Under the pieces are notes generated by a model, which worked only from the letters and a program-made list of their open reading frames with translations, was not told the DNA's origin and did no database searches. Source: Gammaproteobacteria bacterium (GTDB taxonomy: Bacteria > Pseudomonadota > Gammaproteobacteria > Pseudomonadales > M0112). From it: a stretch of 18,826 nt of DNA. The DNA lies in the NCBI GenBank assembly GCA_006227085.1, contig SBFY01000139.1, positions 1 to 18,826 on the forward strand. The letters are read 5' to 3'. This document shows, in pieces, positions 8,358 to 15,337 of the stretch (the stretch's first letter is position 1; each line of letters opens with the position of its first letter). The position numbers were made by a program, and so were the translations under genes.

Positions 8358-8495
8358 ATGTATGGCATCCTGATACGGTACTTACCTGGCTGGCTGGCCA
8401 ATATCCTGATGACGCTCTGGATTATCACTTGCCTGTTAGCCATCATCTGGTTTTGGGACATCGAATCGCAATCCTTCCGTTACCTGGAACTATGA
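8358..8495 (+). CDS. DltX-like acyl-shuttle membrane microprotein (45 aa)
   Basis: A 45-codon gene, easily missed because of its size, starting 2 bp after the MBOAT stop. A strong ribosome site, GGGAGGG, lies 5-6 nt before its ATG. The product has a short basic/aromatic N-terminus, one hydrophobic segment (~15-33, including MTLWIITCLLAIIWFW), a polar linker DIESQS, and ends exactly with FRYLEL (Phe40, Tyr42, Glu44, Leu45). In Gram-positive DltX a single-pass microprotein ends in a comparable hexapeptide (F-x-Y-x-E-F type). Its Tyr accepts the acyl group from the MBOAT and passes it to the Ser of DltD; published Dlt work describes this motif as an acyl shuttle on a separate microprotein or fused to the MBOAT. 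The predicted topology is N-in, C-out. Size, position, topology and motif all fit; function is inferred. Confidence 0.8.
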   Translation: MYGILIRYLPGWLANILMTLWIITCLLAIIWFWDIESQSFRYLEL

Positions 8496-8509
8496 CCGCT
8501 CGTTAGCGG
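8496..8509 (+). other. Small intergenic hairpin after the microprotein stop
   Basis: CCGCT-CGTT-AGCGG begins directly after the TGA. The 5-bp stem has no U-run, so it probably does not end transcription. It may stabilise or attenuate the message between the acylation genes and the dehydrogenase 36 bp downstream. Confidence 0.35.
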
Positions 8510-8531
8510 CAATCACCACAAGGAACACGCC

Positions 8532-10019
8532 ATGCCATCTTGCGTACCCCACTGGATCGGTAACCAGGCTGCCACCGGGCAAACGGGTTCATTGCCCGTC
8601 TCCAACCCCGCGACCGGTGAGGTGATTCGCCACACGCCCATTGCCGATGCTGCCACCATCGAGCACGCCATCCATTCTGCGCAGCAGGCTTTTACCGGTT
8701 GGGCCAACATCCCGGCCACACAGCGCAGCCAGGTGCTATTCCGCTTCAAGGCCTTGCTCGAGCAACACCGTGACGCGATGGCACACTGCATCGCTGAAGA
8801 GCATGGCAAAACCTTGAGCGATGCTGATGGCGAGATCAGTCGCGGCATCGAAGTGGTGGAATTTGCCTGTGGCATCCCTCACCTGCTGAAAGGCGAATAT
8901 TCCTGCCAGATTGGCCAGGGGATTGATAGCTGGAGCCAACACACGCCTCTAGGGGTGGTGGTCGGTATCACCCCTTTCAACTTTCCCTGCATGGTGCCTC
9001 TCTGGATGATCCCGGTAGCCATTGCCTGTGGCAACACCTTCATCCTGAAACCGTCTGAGAAAACCCCGTCAGCTGCAAACATGCTGGCGCACCTTTTCAA
9101 GGAGGCCGGCCTGCCGGAGGGTGTCCTGAATGTAGTCCACGGCGGGGCGGACACGGCCAACACCTTGATTGATGATGCGAGAGTCCAGGCTGTCAGTTTT
9201 GTTGGGTCAACCGCTGTTGCCGAACAGGTCTATGCGCGCGCTTCAGCACACGGCAAGCGTGCACAAGCCTTGGGCAGTGCAAAAAATCACTTGGTGGTGA
9301 TGCCGGATGCTGATATTGATGCGGCCTGCGACGCCGTCATGGGCGCTGCCTTTGGTTCAGCCGGGGAACGCTGCATGGCGATTTCGGTGGTCGTTGCCAT
9401 TGGTGACCCCACCGCAGACGCCATGGCTGCTGCTTTGGCCAAACGCATTCGCGCCTTGCGCATTGCAGCCGCTGATACAGATCCTGACATGGGCCCCTTG
9501 ATCAGCGAATCCCATCGCGAAAAAGTCATTGACCTGATTGGCAGCGGCGTCGAGCAAGGCGCATCGTTGCTGGTCGATGGCCGCGAAACGCTCGCCCGCA
9601 CACCGGGGTTTTTCCTCGGAGGATCGCTGTTTGACCATGTCACGCCTGACATGCGCATTTACCAGCAGGAAATATTCGGCCCTGTCGCCTGCCTGGTACG
9701 GCAACAAACACTGGACGCCGCGATTGAGCTGATCAATCGCCACGCCTATGGCAATGGCGCCAGTATCTTCACCGCCAGCGGTCATGCCGCACGCCAATTC
9801 AGCCACCAGGTCATGGCCGGCATGGTCGGGGTCAATATCCCGATTCCGGTGCCAATGGCATTCCATTGCTTTGGTGGCTGGAAACGCTCCCTGTTTGGTC
9901 CGCTGCATATGCATGGCCCGGATGGCGTGCGCTTTTTTACCCGCATGAAAACCATCACTTCGCGCTGGCACAGGGCACCCAACCAACCGCCTTCATTCGA
10001 CATGCCAGTGGTTGAATAA
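8532..10019 (+). CDS. mmsA: (Methyl)malonate-semialdehyde dehydrogenase, CoA-acylating
   Basis: 495 residues, the usual length. The ALDH fold shows GITPFNFPCMVPLWMIPVAI, FILKPSEKTPSAAN and SFVGSTAVAEQVY, and the catalytic Cys281 in GSAGERCMAIS. The position of the general-base Glu of ordinary ALDHs reads LGSAKNHLVVMPDAD, the GxAKNH signature of the CoA-dependent MmsA/IolA branch. It oxidises malonate or methylmalonate semialdehyde with NAD and CoA to acetyl- or propionyl-CoA plus CO2, normally in valine, beta-alanine or inositol breakdown, in the cytoplasm. None of those pathways' partner genes is nearby. It lies 36 bp after the microprotein gene on the same strand, with AAGGA before the ATG, so it may be read through from the acylation operon and could feed acyl-CoA; that is inference. 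Confidence 0.9.
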   Translation: MPSCVPHWIGNQAATGQTGSLPVSNPATGEVIRHTPIADAATIEHAIHSAQQAFTGWANIPATQRSQVLFRFKALLEQHRDAMAHCIAEEHGKTLSDADGEISRGIEVVEFACGIPHLLKGEYSCQIGQGIDSWSQHTPLGVVVGITPFNFPCMVPLWMIPVAIACGNTFILKPSEKTPSAANMLAHLFKEAGLPEGVLNVVHGGADTANTLIDDARVQAVSFVGSTAVAEQVYARASAHGKRAQALGSAKNHLVVMPDADIDAACDAVMGAAFGSAGERCMAISVVVAIGDPTADAMAAALAKRIRALRIAAADTDPDMGPLISESHREKVIDLIGSGVEQGASLLVDGRETLARTPGFFLGGSLFDHVTPDMRIYQQEIFGPVACLVRQQTLDAAIELINRHAYGNGASIFTASGHAARQFSHQVMAGMVGVNIPIPVPMAFHCFGGWKRSLFGPLHMHGPDGVRFFTRMKTITSRWHRAPNQPPSFDMPVVE

Positions 10020-10066
10020 ACGCCGCAGGATTACCCGCATACCTGCAGGACCATTGAGGACATGAC

Positions 10067-11086
10067 ATGCGAACGCTTCTTTCCCTTGCCATGCTGGCAC
10101 TGGCCAGCCAGGCCAATGCCATCGAACGCATCGACCAATGCCTGCTCGATACCCTGAAGGCCGCCGACGCCCAGACCACCGTTGAAACCGTGCGCATGCA
10201 ATGCAATGCACAGCTGGAGCGATCACTGACGGAAACCGCTGTGCCGGCAGAGCCACTGATGCGTAACGAGCAACGTCCTGATCGTGCAGCACTATCACGC
10301 TCCAAGCCCGGTTATACCCGCTACGCGCTGTTGCCCTACAAGCCAATTTACATCCTGCCCTTCAGTTATAACGCCAATCCCAATGAAGACCCCTTCCTGA
10401 CCGGTGGCCCCAGCAATGAATCGCTGGATCACACCGAAATCAAATTCCAGCTCAGCATGCAGGTGCCACTGGCCCTGGAATTGTTTGGTGATAACGGCGA
10501 CCTGATCCTGGGTTACACACAGGCTTCCTGGTGGCAGGCGTATAACAACGACATTTCCAGCCCTTTCCGCGAAACCAACTATGAGCCGGAAATCTTCCTC
10601 AGCTTCCATAACGACTGGGAGGTTCTCGGGTTTCGCAACACGCAAAACCAGTTCGGCTTCAATCACCAATCGAATGGTCGCGGTGGCGACCTGTCACGCA
10701 GCTGGAACCGGTTATTTGCCAATTTCATTTTTGAGAAAGAGAACTGGCTGGTCAGCGTGAAACCGTGGTGGCGCATCCCGGAAGACGACAAGGATTACAT
10801 TGGCGACCCCAGCGGTGATGACAATCCGGATATTGAAAAATACATGGGCTACGGGGAGTTCCTGACGGTCTATCGTGAAGGCAACCACACCGTCAGCATG
10901 CTGCTGCGTAACAACCTGCGCTCGGATAACAAAGGCGCTGTGCAACTCGATTGGTCATTCCCGGTCTCCAAGCGCCTGCGCGGCCAGGTGCAATACTTCA
11001 ATGGGTATGGTGAAAGCCTGATTGACTACAATGCGTCGACTGAGCGGATCAGTTTCGGTTTCCAGTTCACTGACTGGCTTTTTTGA
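10067..11086 (+). CDS. pldA: Outer-membrane phospholipase A (OMPLA)
   Basis: 339 residues. A signal peptide (MRTLLSLAMLALASQANA, cleavage after ~18) leads into a ~50-residue periplasmic stretch and a beta-barrel ending in TDWLF with the C-terminal Phe expected of outer-membrane proteins. FNHQSNGRGGDLSRSWNRL carries the catalytic triad: His200, Ser202 and Asn214, with the same spacing as His142/Ser144/Asn156 of E. coli PldA. The family hydrolyses phospholipids that reach the outer leaflet, as a calcium-dependent dimer, and helps keep lipid asymmetry. A good ribosome site (TTGAGGA) precedes the ATG. It is 47 bp downstream of the dehydrogenase and ends at a strong terminator. Whether it belongs functionally to the acylation cassette is unclear, though both concern the envelope. 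Confidence 0.93.
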   Translation: MRTLLSLAMLALASQANAIERIDQCLLDTLKAADAQTTVETVRMQCNAQLERSLTETAVPAEPLMRNEQRPDRAALSRSKPGYTRYALLPYKPIYILPFSYNANPNEDPFLTGGPSNESLDHTEIKFQLSMQVPLALELFGDNGDLILGYTQASWWQAYNNDISSPFRETNYEPEIFLSFHNDWEVLGFRNTQNQFGFNHQSNGRGGDLSRSWNRLFANFIFEKENWLVSVKPWWRIPEDDKDYIGDPSGDDNPDIEKYMGYGEFLTVYREGNHTVSMLLRNNLRSDNKGAVQLDWSFPVSKRLRGQVQYFNGYGESLIDYNASTERISFGFQFTDWLF

Positions 11087-11093
11087 TAGCCAT

Positions 11094-11121
11094 AAAAAAC
11101 GCGCCAGATGGCGCGTTTTTT
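11094..11121. terminator. Bidirectional intrinsic terminator between pldA and the transporter gene
   Basis: A perfect 12-bp inverted repeat, AAAAAACGCGCC-AGAT-GGCGCGTTTTTT, lies between two convergent genes. The GC stem is followed by a T-run on either strand, so it should stop transcription from both sides. Confidence 0.92.
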
Positions 11122-11137
11122 ATGCTGCTCGCCCGTG

Positions 11138-12478
11138 TTATTTGATCGGCGCCGAGAAAAACCCGAAGAACAACACGAACACAATACTCGATACCACCAA
11201 GGTGACCAGCATCGCCGGCGTACCGGTCTTGAACCAGACCCAGGGCGTGATCGCCAATGAAGGATCACCGCGATCTTTGGCCAAGCGTTCTGACAAGGTC
11301 ACGATATAGACATTGGCGGTAGAACCGATATGCGTTCCATTGCCCCCCATCCCCACGCCCACTGCCAGGGCCCACCACAGCGGCGTCACGTTCACGCCTT
11401 GCTGCTCCAACCCAAGCAATATCGGGATCATGGCAGCCGTGAACGGGATGTTGTCGATCATCGCTGACAGGATCGCAGCCGCCCACATCAGCACAATCGT
11501 TGCCGTCAGCAAATCCTGCTGGATAAACGGCAGGATAAATTGGCCGATATATTCAAGGAACCGGCTGTGCTCAACGCCACCGACCACCACAAACAAGGAT
11601 ATAAAGAAAATCAGCAAGGGAATTTCCACATCTTCCATCGCATGATCGAGTTCAATGTGGTTCGCGAGGAACAGCAGCAAGGTCAAGCCAGCTGCAGCCA
11701 CCATCCAGGGCTCCCAGCCAATCGCGTGATGCACCATGAACAGCACCACCATCACGCCCAGCACAAACAGGGACTGGTTCCAGAGCTTGCGGTCCTTGAA
11801 AATCAGTTTGCCTTCATCAAATGTGCCATGTGATGCCTGCGTCAAATCCTTGCGGCACAGCCAGCGCAGCGCCAGCAGGATGGAAACCCAGGCCACAAAC
11901 ACCACACCACCCATGTGAATGAAGAAGGTATTGAAATCAATGTTGGCGGCGGAACCGATCATCAGGTTGGGCGGGTCACCGACCAATGTGGCCACACCGC
12001 CGGTATCCGACAACAAAGCCGCCGCCATCAGGTAAGGGATCGGGCTGACACGCAGTGCCTGCGCAATCATCACGATCAGCGGCCCGAAAATCACGACGGT
12101 GGTCACGTTATCCAGCATCAGGGAAATCACCGTCACTGCGGTCCCCAGCAAGCACATCAGCAGGTATTGTCGCCCGCCACTCACATTGGTCAGCCAGGCC
12201 GCCAGTGCTTCAAAGCCTCCCGTAGGCAACATGATCGCGATAATCGCCATCATGCAGGCGAGCAGGAAGACCACGTTCCAATCGACAGCATGAATGGCTT
12301 GCTCAGGGGTATAGAAGCCATAGTACTGGCCAGCCACCACCATCATGCCCGCACCGAGCATGGCGAATTTGGCTCGCTCAAAGCCATGCACGTGTTCGGT
12401 AAAAATGCCAATGAACGTAAACGCAAGGATCAAACCCGAAACCAGCATGGCTTCGGTCATAACGAGGGGTTCCACCAT
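11138..12478 (-). CDS. ArsB/NhaD-superfamily ion transporter
   Basis: 446 residues, polytopic, in two inverted halves. Diagnostic blocks are LMLDNVTTVVIFGP, TLVGDPPNLMIGSAANIDF, then MIDNIPFTAAMIPI and GVGMGGNGTHIGSTANVY, typical of the ion-transporter (CitMHS/ArsB/NhaD, P-protein-like) superfamily. Members export arsenite/antimonite or exchange Na+/H+. I chose ATG at 12478 because AGGAGG sits 8 nt upstream; a TTG at 12511 is in frame but lacks such a site. The gene follows the arsenite methyltransferase gene by ~110 bp on the same strand, which favours a role in arsenic handling, though the P-protein branch also has members of unknown substrate. A 7-bp inverted repeat (12547-12553/12566-12572) lies in the gap; no arsR is in the window. 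Confidence 0.85.
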   Translation of the reverse strand: MVEPLVMTEAMLVSGLILAFTFIGIFTEHVHGFERAKFAMLGAGMMVVAGQYYGFYTPEQAIHAVDWNVVFLLACMMAIIAIMLPTGGFEALAAWLTNVSGGRQYLLMCLLGTAVTVISLMLDNVTTVVIFGPLIVMIAQALRVSPIPYLMAAALLSDTGGVATLVGDPPNLMIGSAANIDFNTFFIHMGGVVFVAWVSILLALRWLCRKDLTQASHGTFDEGKLIFKDRKLWNQSLFVLGVMVVLFMVHHAIGWEPWMVAAAGLTLLLFLANHIELDHAMEDVEIPLLIFFISLFVVVGGVEHSRFLEYIGQFILPFIQQDLLTATIVLMWAAAILSAMIDNIPFTAAMIPILLGLEQQGVNVTPLWWALAVGVGMGGNGTHIGSTANVYIVTLSERLAKDRGDPSLAITPWVWFKTGTPAMLVTLVVSSIVFVLFFGFFSAPIK

Positions 12479-12588
12479 GATGACGCCCTCCTGGAAGACG
12501 CCGAGAGACAACCCGGATTGGGTGTGTGGCTATTATCCACGGCGGTTGCGTTTACACAATCAGGCAAACGCACCGGCATGAACATTTT

Positions 12589-13647
12589 TTAGCAGCAGCC
12601 CGCCACCTGCCCGCCATCGCCACCCTCAAACGGCAAGGCAGTGCCACACCCTTCAAAGATACCGAAATGGCGATCAAAGGTACCCACAAAATCAAAGTGC
12701 TCACGGAAGCGGGTATCGTGCAACATACGCCAGGTGTTGCCACAGACCGGGAACGCCCGCCCCGTTTCCATCCAGTGGTGTTTATCGAGGGCAAAGCCTG
12801 TTGGCTGGTGGGCAATGCTGCCGCGATAAATCACGGCCTGCCCGTAGTCCTCACAGGCCGGTTCCAGCCCTTCCAGCTTGAACAGGCGATAGGTCGCTGA
12901 ATAAAAGCCGATGGGGGCTACCTTGGCCTCGATCGCCGGGTTGTCGATGGTCAACGGACGGTCGTCCACCAGGCGCGGATCGGCAAACCCGCAGGCTTTG
13001 GCGAGATGGATAAAATCATTCCAGTACAAAGCACCGGATAAGCATTCACCATACAACACCGGGTCGGACTGCAAGGCCGCTGGCACCCGGCGATCGGCAT
13101 ACACATCCGAGAAATACAATTCGCCACCCGGTTTCAGCAAGTCAAACGCGGCCTTCAGGACAGCAGCCTTGTCGGTGCAGAGGTTGATCACGCAATTGGA
13201 AACGATGACATCAAAATGGCCAGCCGGCAGCCCAAGCACAGCCAGGTCTTCCAGCTTGCCTTCCACAAACCGCACATTGCTGCTGGCATAACCGAACTGC
13301 CTGGCATGCCAATCCTGGTGCTTGCGCGCAATCGCCAATTGTTCCGGCGTCATGTCCACACCGGTGACCGAGCCATGCTCACCCACCAATGCCGACAAGG
13401 CATACACATCGCGCCCTGCACCACAGCCCAGATCAAGGATGTGCAAACCTGCCAATTGATCAGGCAATACCAAACCACAACCGTAATAACGCGTCAGCAC
13501 CTCGTCATGGATATTAGCCAGGACAGGCTTGATGTATTCCGGCATGCCGGCATCCGTGCAACAGGCATTGGTTTGCAAATCCTGGCTGCCTTGCAAGGTG
13601 TTCCCATAATATTCCCGTACACTGTCCTGAATGGTATTGGCCATCAT
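12589..13647 (-). CDS. arsM: Arsenite S-adenosylmethionine methyltransferase
   Basis: 352 residues. The SAM-binding motif I is LDLGCGAGRD (71-80), followed by VDMTPEQLAIA. ArsM features are NACC (Cys29/30), RYYGCG (Cys57), VSNCVINLC (Cys152/157), LYFSDVYADRRVP and YGECLSGALYWND (Cys202). Cys57, Cys152 and Cys202 correspond in order to the arsenite-binding cysteines of characterised ArsM enzymes. The protein ends in vicinal cysteines (AGCC). It methylates As(III) to mono-, di- and trimethyl species in the cytoplasm, giving volatile or exported products. Two adjacent ATG codons are possible; the second (13644) has better spacing from GGGGA. It leads a likely two-gene unit with the ArsB/NhaD-type transporter and diverges from the gene at 13726. 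Confidence 0.92.
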   Translation of the reverse strand: MMANTIQDSVREYYGNTLQGSQDLQTNACCTDAGMPEYIKPVLANIHDEVLTRYYGCGLVLPDQLAGLHILDLGCGAGRDVYALSALVGEHGSVTGVDMTPEQLAIARKHQDWHARQFGYASSNVRFVEGKLEDLAVLGLPAGHFDVIVSNCVINLCTDKAAVLKAAFDLLKPGGELYFSDVYADRRVPAALQSDPVLYGECLSGALYWNDFIHLAKACGFADPRLVDDRPLTIDNPAIEAKVAPIGFYSATYRLFKLEGLEPACEDYGQAVIYRGSIAHQPTGFALDKHHWMETGRAFPVCGNTWRMLHDTRFREHFDFVGTFDRHFGIFEGCGTALPFEGGDGGQVAGCC

Positions 13648-13671
13648 GTTTCCCCGCCATTTGCTGACTGC

Positions 13672-13677
13672 AGTATA
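13672..13677 (-). promoter_or_regulatory. Candidate -10 box of arsM
   Basis: The minus strand reads GGTTATACT; TATACT matches the consensus in 5 of 6 positions and lies ~25 nt before the start codons. No convincing -35 is present, so an activator or another sigma factor may be involved. The 78-bp gap to the divergent gene at 13726 holds nothing else I can support. Confidence 0.35.
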
Positions 13678-13725
13678 ACCTTGCCATTTTTCCCCATTGG
13701 ACCAGAATAGGAAAACACCCGTTTC

Positions 13726-14949
13726 GTGAGTAGCCGCATGTCACTTCCCGTACGCCTGGCCATCATCATCCTTGTCCTGCTACTGGCAACAGTGGCCTGG
13801 CTCACCCAGCGCCCCGGCACCGCCGTCAATGTCCCGCTGGCTTCACTGCTCGGTGGGGCACACTTTACCGAACAGCAACTTGCTGCGATCACGATACCCC
13901 GTCATTTTGAACCGGCATTAGTCACCAATGCCTTGGGCGGTGCCCGCGACCTGTTGCTGCTGCCGGATGGCGATTTGCTGGTCTCACAAACCCGCCCCGG
14001 GCGTATCAGCCGTATTATCTCGCCCGCTTCCGATGCGCCGGTGGTCGTGACATGGAAGGACGGCCTCGAACTGCCCTCCGGTCTTGCCTGGCAGGATGGC
14101 CAGCTCTATCTCGCGGAAACCGGTGGCGTATCACGCGTCACGCTGGATGCTGCACTGTACCCTGCGACAGAACCCGAACCCTTGCTGTCATTACCACCTT
14201 ATGGCAACCATGCAACCCGTACATTGGGGTTTTCCCCATCGGGCATACTGCATATCAGCACAGGCTCGAGTTGCAACGTATGCATCGAGGAACAGGAATA
14301 CCGTGCCACCCTATTGCAATTCAACCCGGCCACGGGCGACACACACATCATCGCCAAGGGGTTGCGTAACAGCGTCGGCTTCGACTGGTCACCTGTGGAT
14401 GGTCACCTGTATGCCACCGACAATGGCCGTGACCTGCTTGGTGATGATTTCCCACCCTGTGAACTGAACCGTATCGAAGATGGCCAGCACTATGGCTGGC
14501 CTTATCGCAATGGCAACAATATCCCGGACCCCGATTACGGTGATGCCCTCCCGGCAGGCCTGAACACGCAAGCACCGGTGCACGCATTCCGTGCCCATAA
14601 TGCGCCACTGGGAATCCATTTCCTGCGCCACCAACCCGAAGGCTCTATCTACCAACATGCCGCATTGGTGGCATTGCACGGTTCATGGAACCGGACCGAA
14701 AAAGACGGCTACAAAGTCGTATCACTGCACTGGCAGGATGATCGCATCATCGAATGCCCGTTCATGACCGGTTTTGAAAACGGTGGCACAGTGATCGGCA
14801 GGCCGGCCTACATCACCGAAAACACACAGGGAACCATCTTCATCAGTGATGACCATGCCGGCAGTGTCTACCGCTTGCGCCCCACCAAGGCGGCCACTGA
14901 CTGGCCAGAAGGTTGTCGCGAGGACGGGCCCAGCCAGCCCACCCGATAA
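13726..14949 (+). CDS. Membrane-anchored sorbosone/glucose dehydrogenase-like beta-propeller (PQQ-type family)
   Basis: About 403-407 residues. The N-terminal hydrophobic anchor (~7-27) is followed by a periplasmic propeller of the soluble glucose/L-sorbosone dehydrogenase family. Blocks are GGARDLLLLPDGDLLVSQ, GNHATRTLGFSPSG, STGSSCNVCIEE, AKGLRNSVGFDWSP, YATDNGRDLLGDDFPPCELN, YGWPYRNGN and LVALHGSWNRTEKDGYKV. Family members oxidise aldoses or sugar aldehydes with PQQ, but many such homologues are uncharacterised and may have other roles. The Cys pair in SCNVC may form a disulfide. The start is uncertain: GTG at 13726 has AGGAAA ~11 nt upstream, while ATG at 13738 has only weak GTGAG. Divergent from arsM; it ends just before the terminator repeat. 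Confidence 0.8.
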   Translation: MSSRMSLPVRLAIIILVLLLATVAWLTQRPGTAVNVPLASLLGGAHFTEQQLAAITIPRHFEPALVTNALGGARDLLLLPDGDLLVSQTRPGRISRIISPASDAPVVVTWKDGLELPSGLAWQDGQLYLAETGGVSRVTLDAALYPATEPEPLLSLPPYGNHATRTLGFSPSGILHISTGSSCNVCIEEQEYRATLLQFNPATGDTHIIAKGLRNSVGFDWSPVDGHLYATDNGRDLLGDDFPPCELNRIEDGQHYGWPYRNGNNIPDPDYGDALPAGLNTQAPVHAFRAHNAPLGIHFLRHQPEGSIYQHAALVALHGSWNRTEKDGYKVVSLHWQDDRIIECPFMTGFENGGTVIGRPAYITENTQGTIFISDDHAGSVYRLRPTKAATDWPEGCREDGPSQPTR

Positions 14950-15008
14950 CCACCCAACCCACCAAACAAAAAGGCACCCGATGGGTGCCTTTTTATTTGG
15001 TCGGAGTG
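14948..15008. repeat. 61-bp direct repeat, copy 1 (terminator plus tRNA-Pro 3' tip)
   Basis: This segment matches 15123-15183 at 60 of 61 positions; the only difference is C at 14967 versus T at 15142. It holds a terminator and then TGGTCGGAGTG, which in the other copy is the CCA end, discriminator and 3' acceptor strand of tRNA-Pro. Here no tRNA follows, so it is a detached 3' end. Confidence 0.93.
14968..14994. terminator. Intrinsic terminator (repeat copy 1)
   Basis: AAAAAGGCACCC-GAT-GGGTGCCTTTTT: a 7-bp GC-rich stem extended by A/T pairs, with a T-run on either strand. It should end transcription of the dehydrogenase-like gene stopping at 14949. Confidence 0.9.
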
Positions 15009-15122
15009 TTCGGATTTATTCGGGCTTCGCCCTCACCCTGCGGGCCCGCCTTCGGCGGTTCACATGGCTACGCCATGTGTGAACCTGGGCCGCTTCGCGC
15101 CTTTGGCGCTCGCTACAGAACA
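15009..15122. repeat. Hairpin-rich spacer between the two 61-bp repeats
   Basis: 114 bp with four consecutive hairpins: GGGC-TTC-GCCC (15022-15032), CCGCC-TTC-GGCGG (15046-15058), a long one pairing 15057-15068 with 15072-15085 (a 2-nt bulge around TAC), and GCGCC-TTT-GGCGC (15097-15109). No gene is evident; the open frames crossing it run through the repeats and tRNA. It has the look of a small palindromic mobile or intergenic repeat. Confidence 0.7.
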
Positions 15123-15183
15123 AACCACCCAACCCACCAAATAAAAAGGCACCCGATGGGTGCCTTTTTATTTGGTCGGAGTG
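15123..15183. repeat. 61-bp direct repeat, copy 2 (joined to intact tRNA-Pro)
   Basis: Offset 175 bp from copy 1. The last 11 bp (15173-15183) are the 3' end of the intact tRNA-Pro on the minus strand. The rest is the downstream flank with the terminator. Confidence 0.93.
15143..15169. terminator. Intrinsic terminator of tRNA-Pro (repeat copy 2)
   Basis: The same AAAAAGGCACCC-GAT-GGGTGCCTTTTT hairpin as copy 1. It lies 3-4 nt past the tRNA CCA end on the minus strand, the right place to end the tRNA transcript. Confidence 0.9.
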
Positions 15184-15249
15184 AGAGGATTCGAACCTCC
15201 GGCCCCTACGTCCCGAACGTAGTGCTCTACCAAGCTGAGCTACACTCCG
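15173..15249 (-). tRNA. tRNA-Pro (anticodon CGG)
   Basis: 77 nt including an encoded CCA. The acceptor stem pairs CGGAGTG with CACTCCG, discriminator A. The D arm is AGCTCAGCTTGGTAGAGC, the anticodon stem CTACG/CGTAG has loop TTCGGGA (anticodon CGG, G37), and the T arm contains GGTTCGAATCC. All arms pair fully. It reads CCG codons, which are common in this GC-rich coding sequence. Confidence 0.97.
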
Positions 15250-15296
15250 AAAACCCGACAGTCTTGATCAGGGCGGGCTGTCGCCGCGGGAGGCGT

Positions 15297-15324
15297 ACTG
15301 TACCAGAACAGCCTGTTTTGTCCA
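15297..15324 (-). promoter_or_regulatory. Candidate tRNA-Pro promoter with GC-rich discriminator
   Basis: The minus strand reads TGGACA (15324-15319), a 16-bp spacer, then TACAGT (15302-15297). The sequence after the -10 is GC-rich (CGCCTCCCGCGGCG), as in stable-RNA promoters under stringent control. It lies about 50 nt upstream of the mature tRNA 5' end. Confidence 0.45.
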
Positions 15325-15337
15325 GCCAACCGCGCCC

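Noticed and set aside
8496..8509. Terminator ending the acylation operon
   Set aside because: The stem is only 5 bp and no T-run follows, so it probably does not stop transcription.
12479..12511. Upstream TTG start for the transporter
   Set aside because: The ATG at 12478 has AGGAGG at ideal spacing; that motif lies inside the extended version.
11915..12592. Plus-strand open frame of 225 codons across the transporter gene
   Set aside because: It is the complement of conserved membrane-protein sequence and encodes a His/Gln-rich product of no known kind.
14948..15183. CRISPR array
   Set aside because: Only two repeats, too long and containing a terminator and a tRNA tail; no spacer series.
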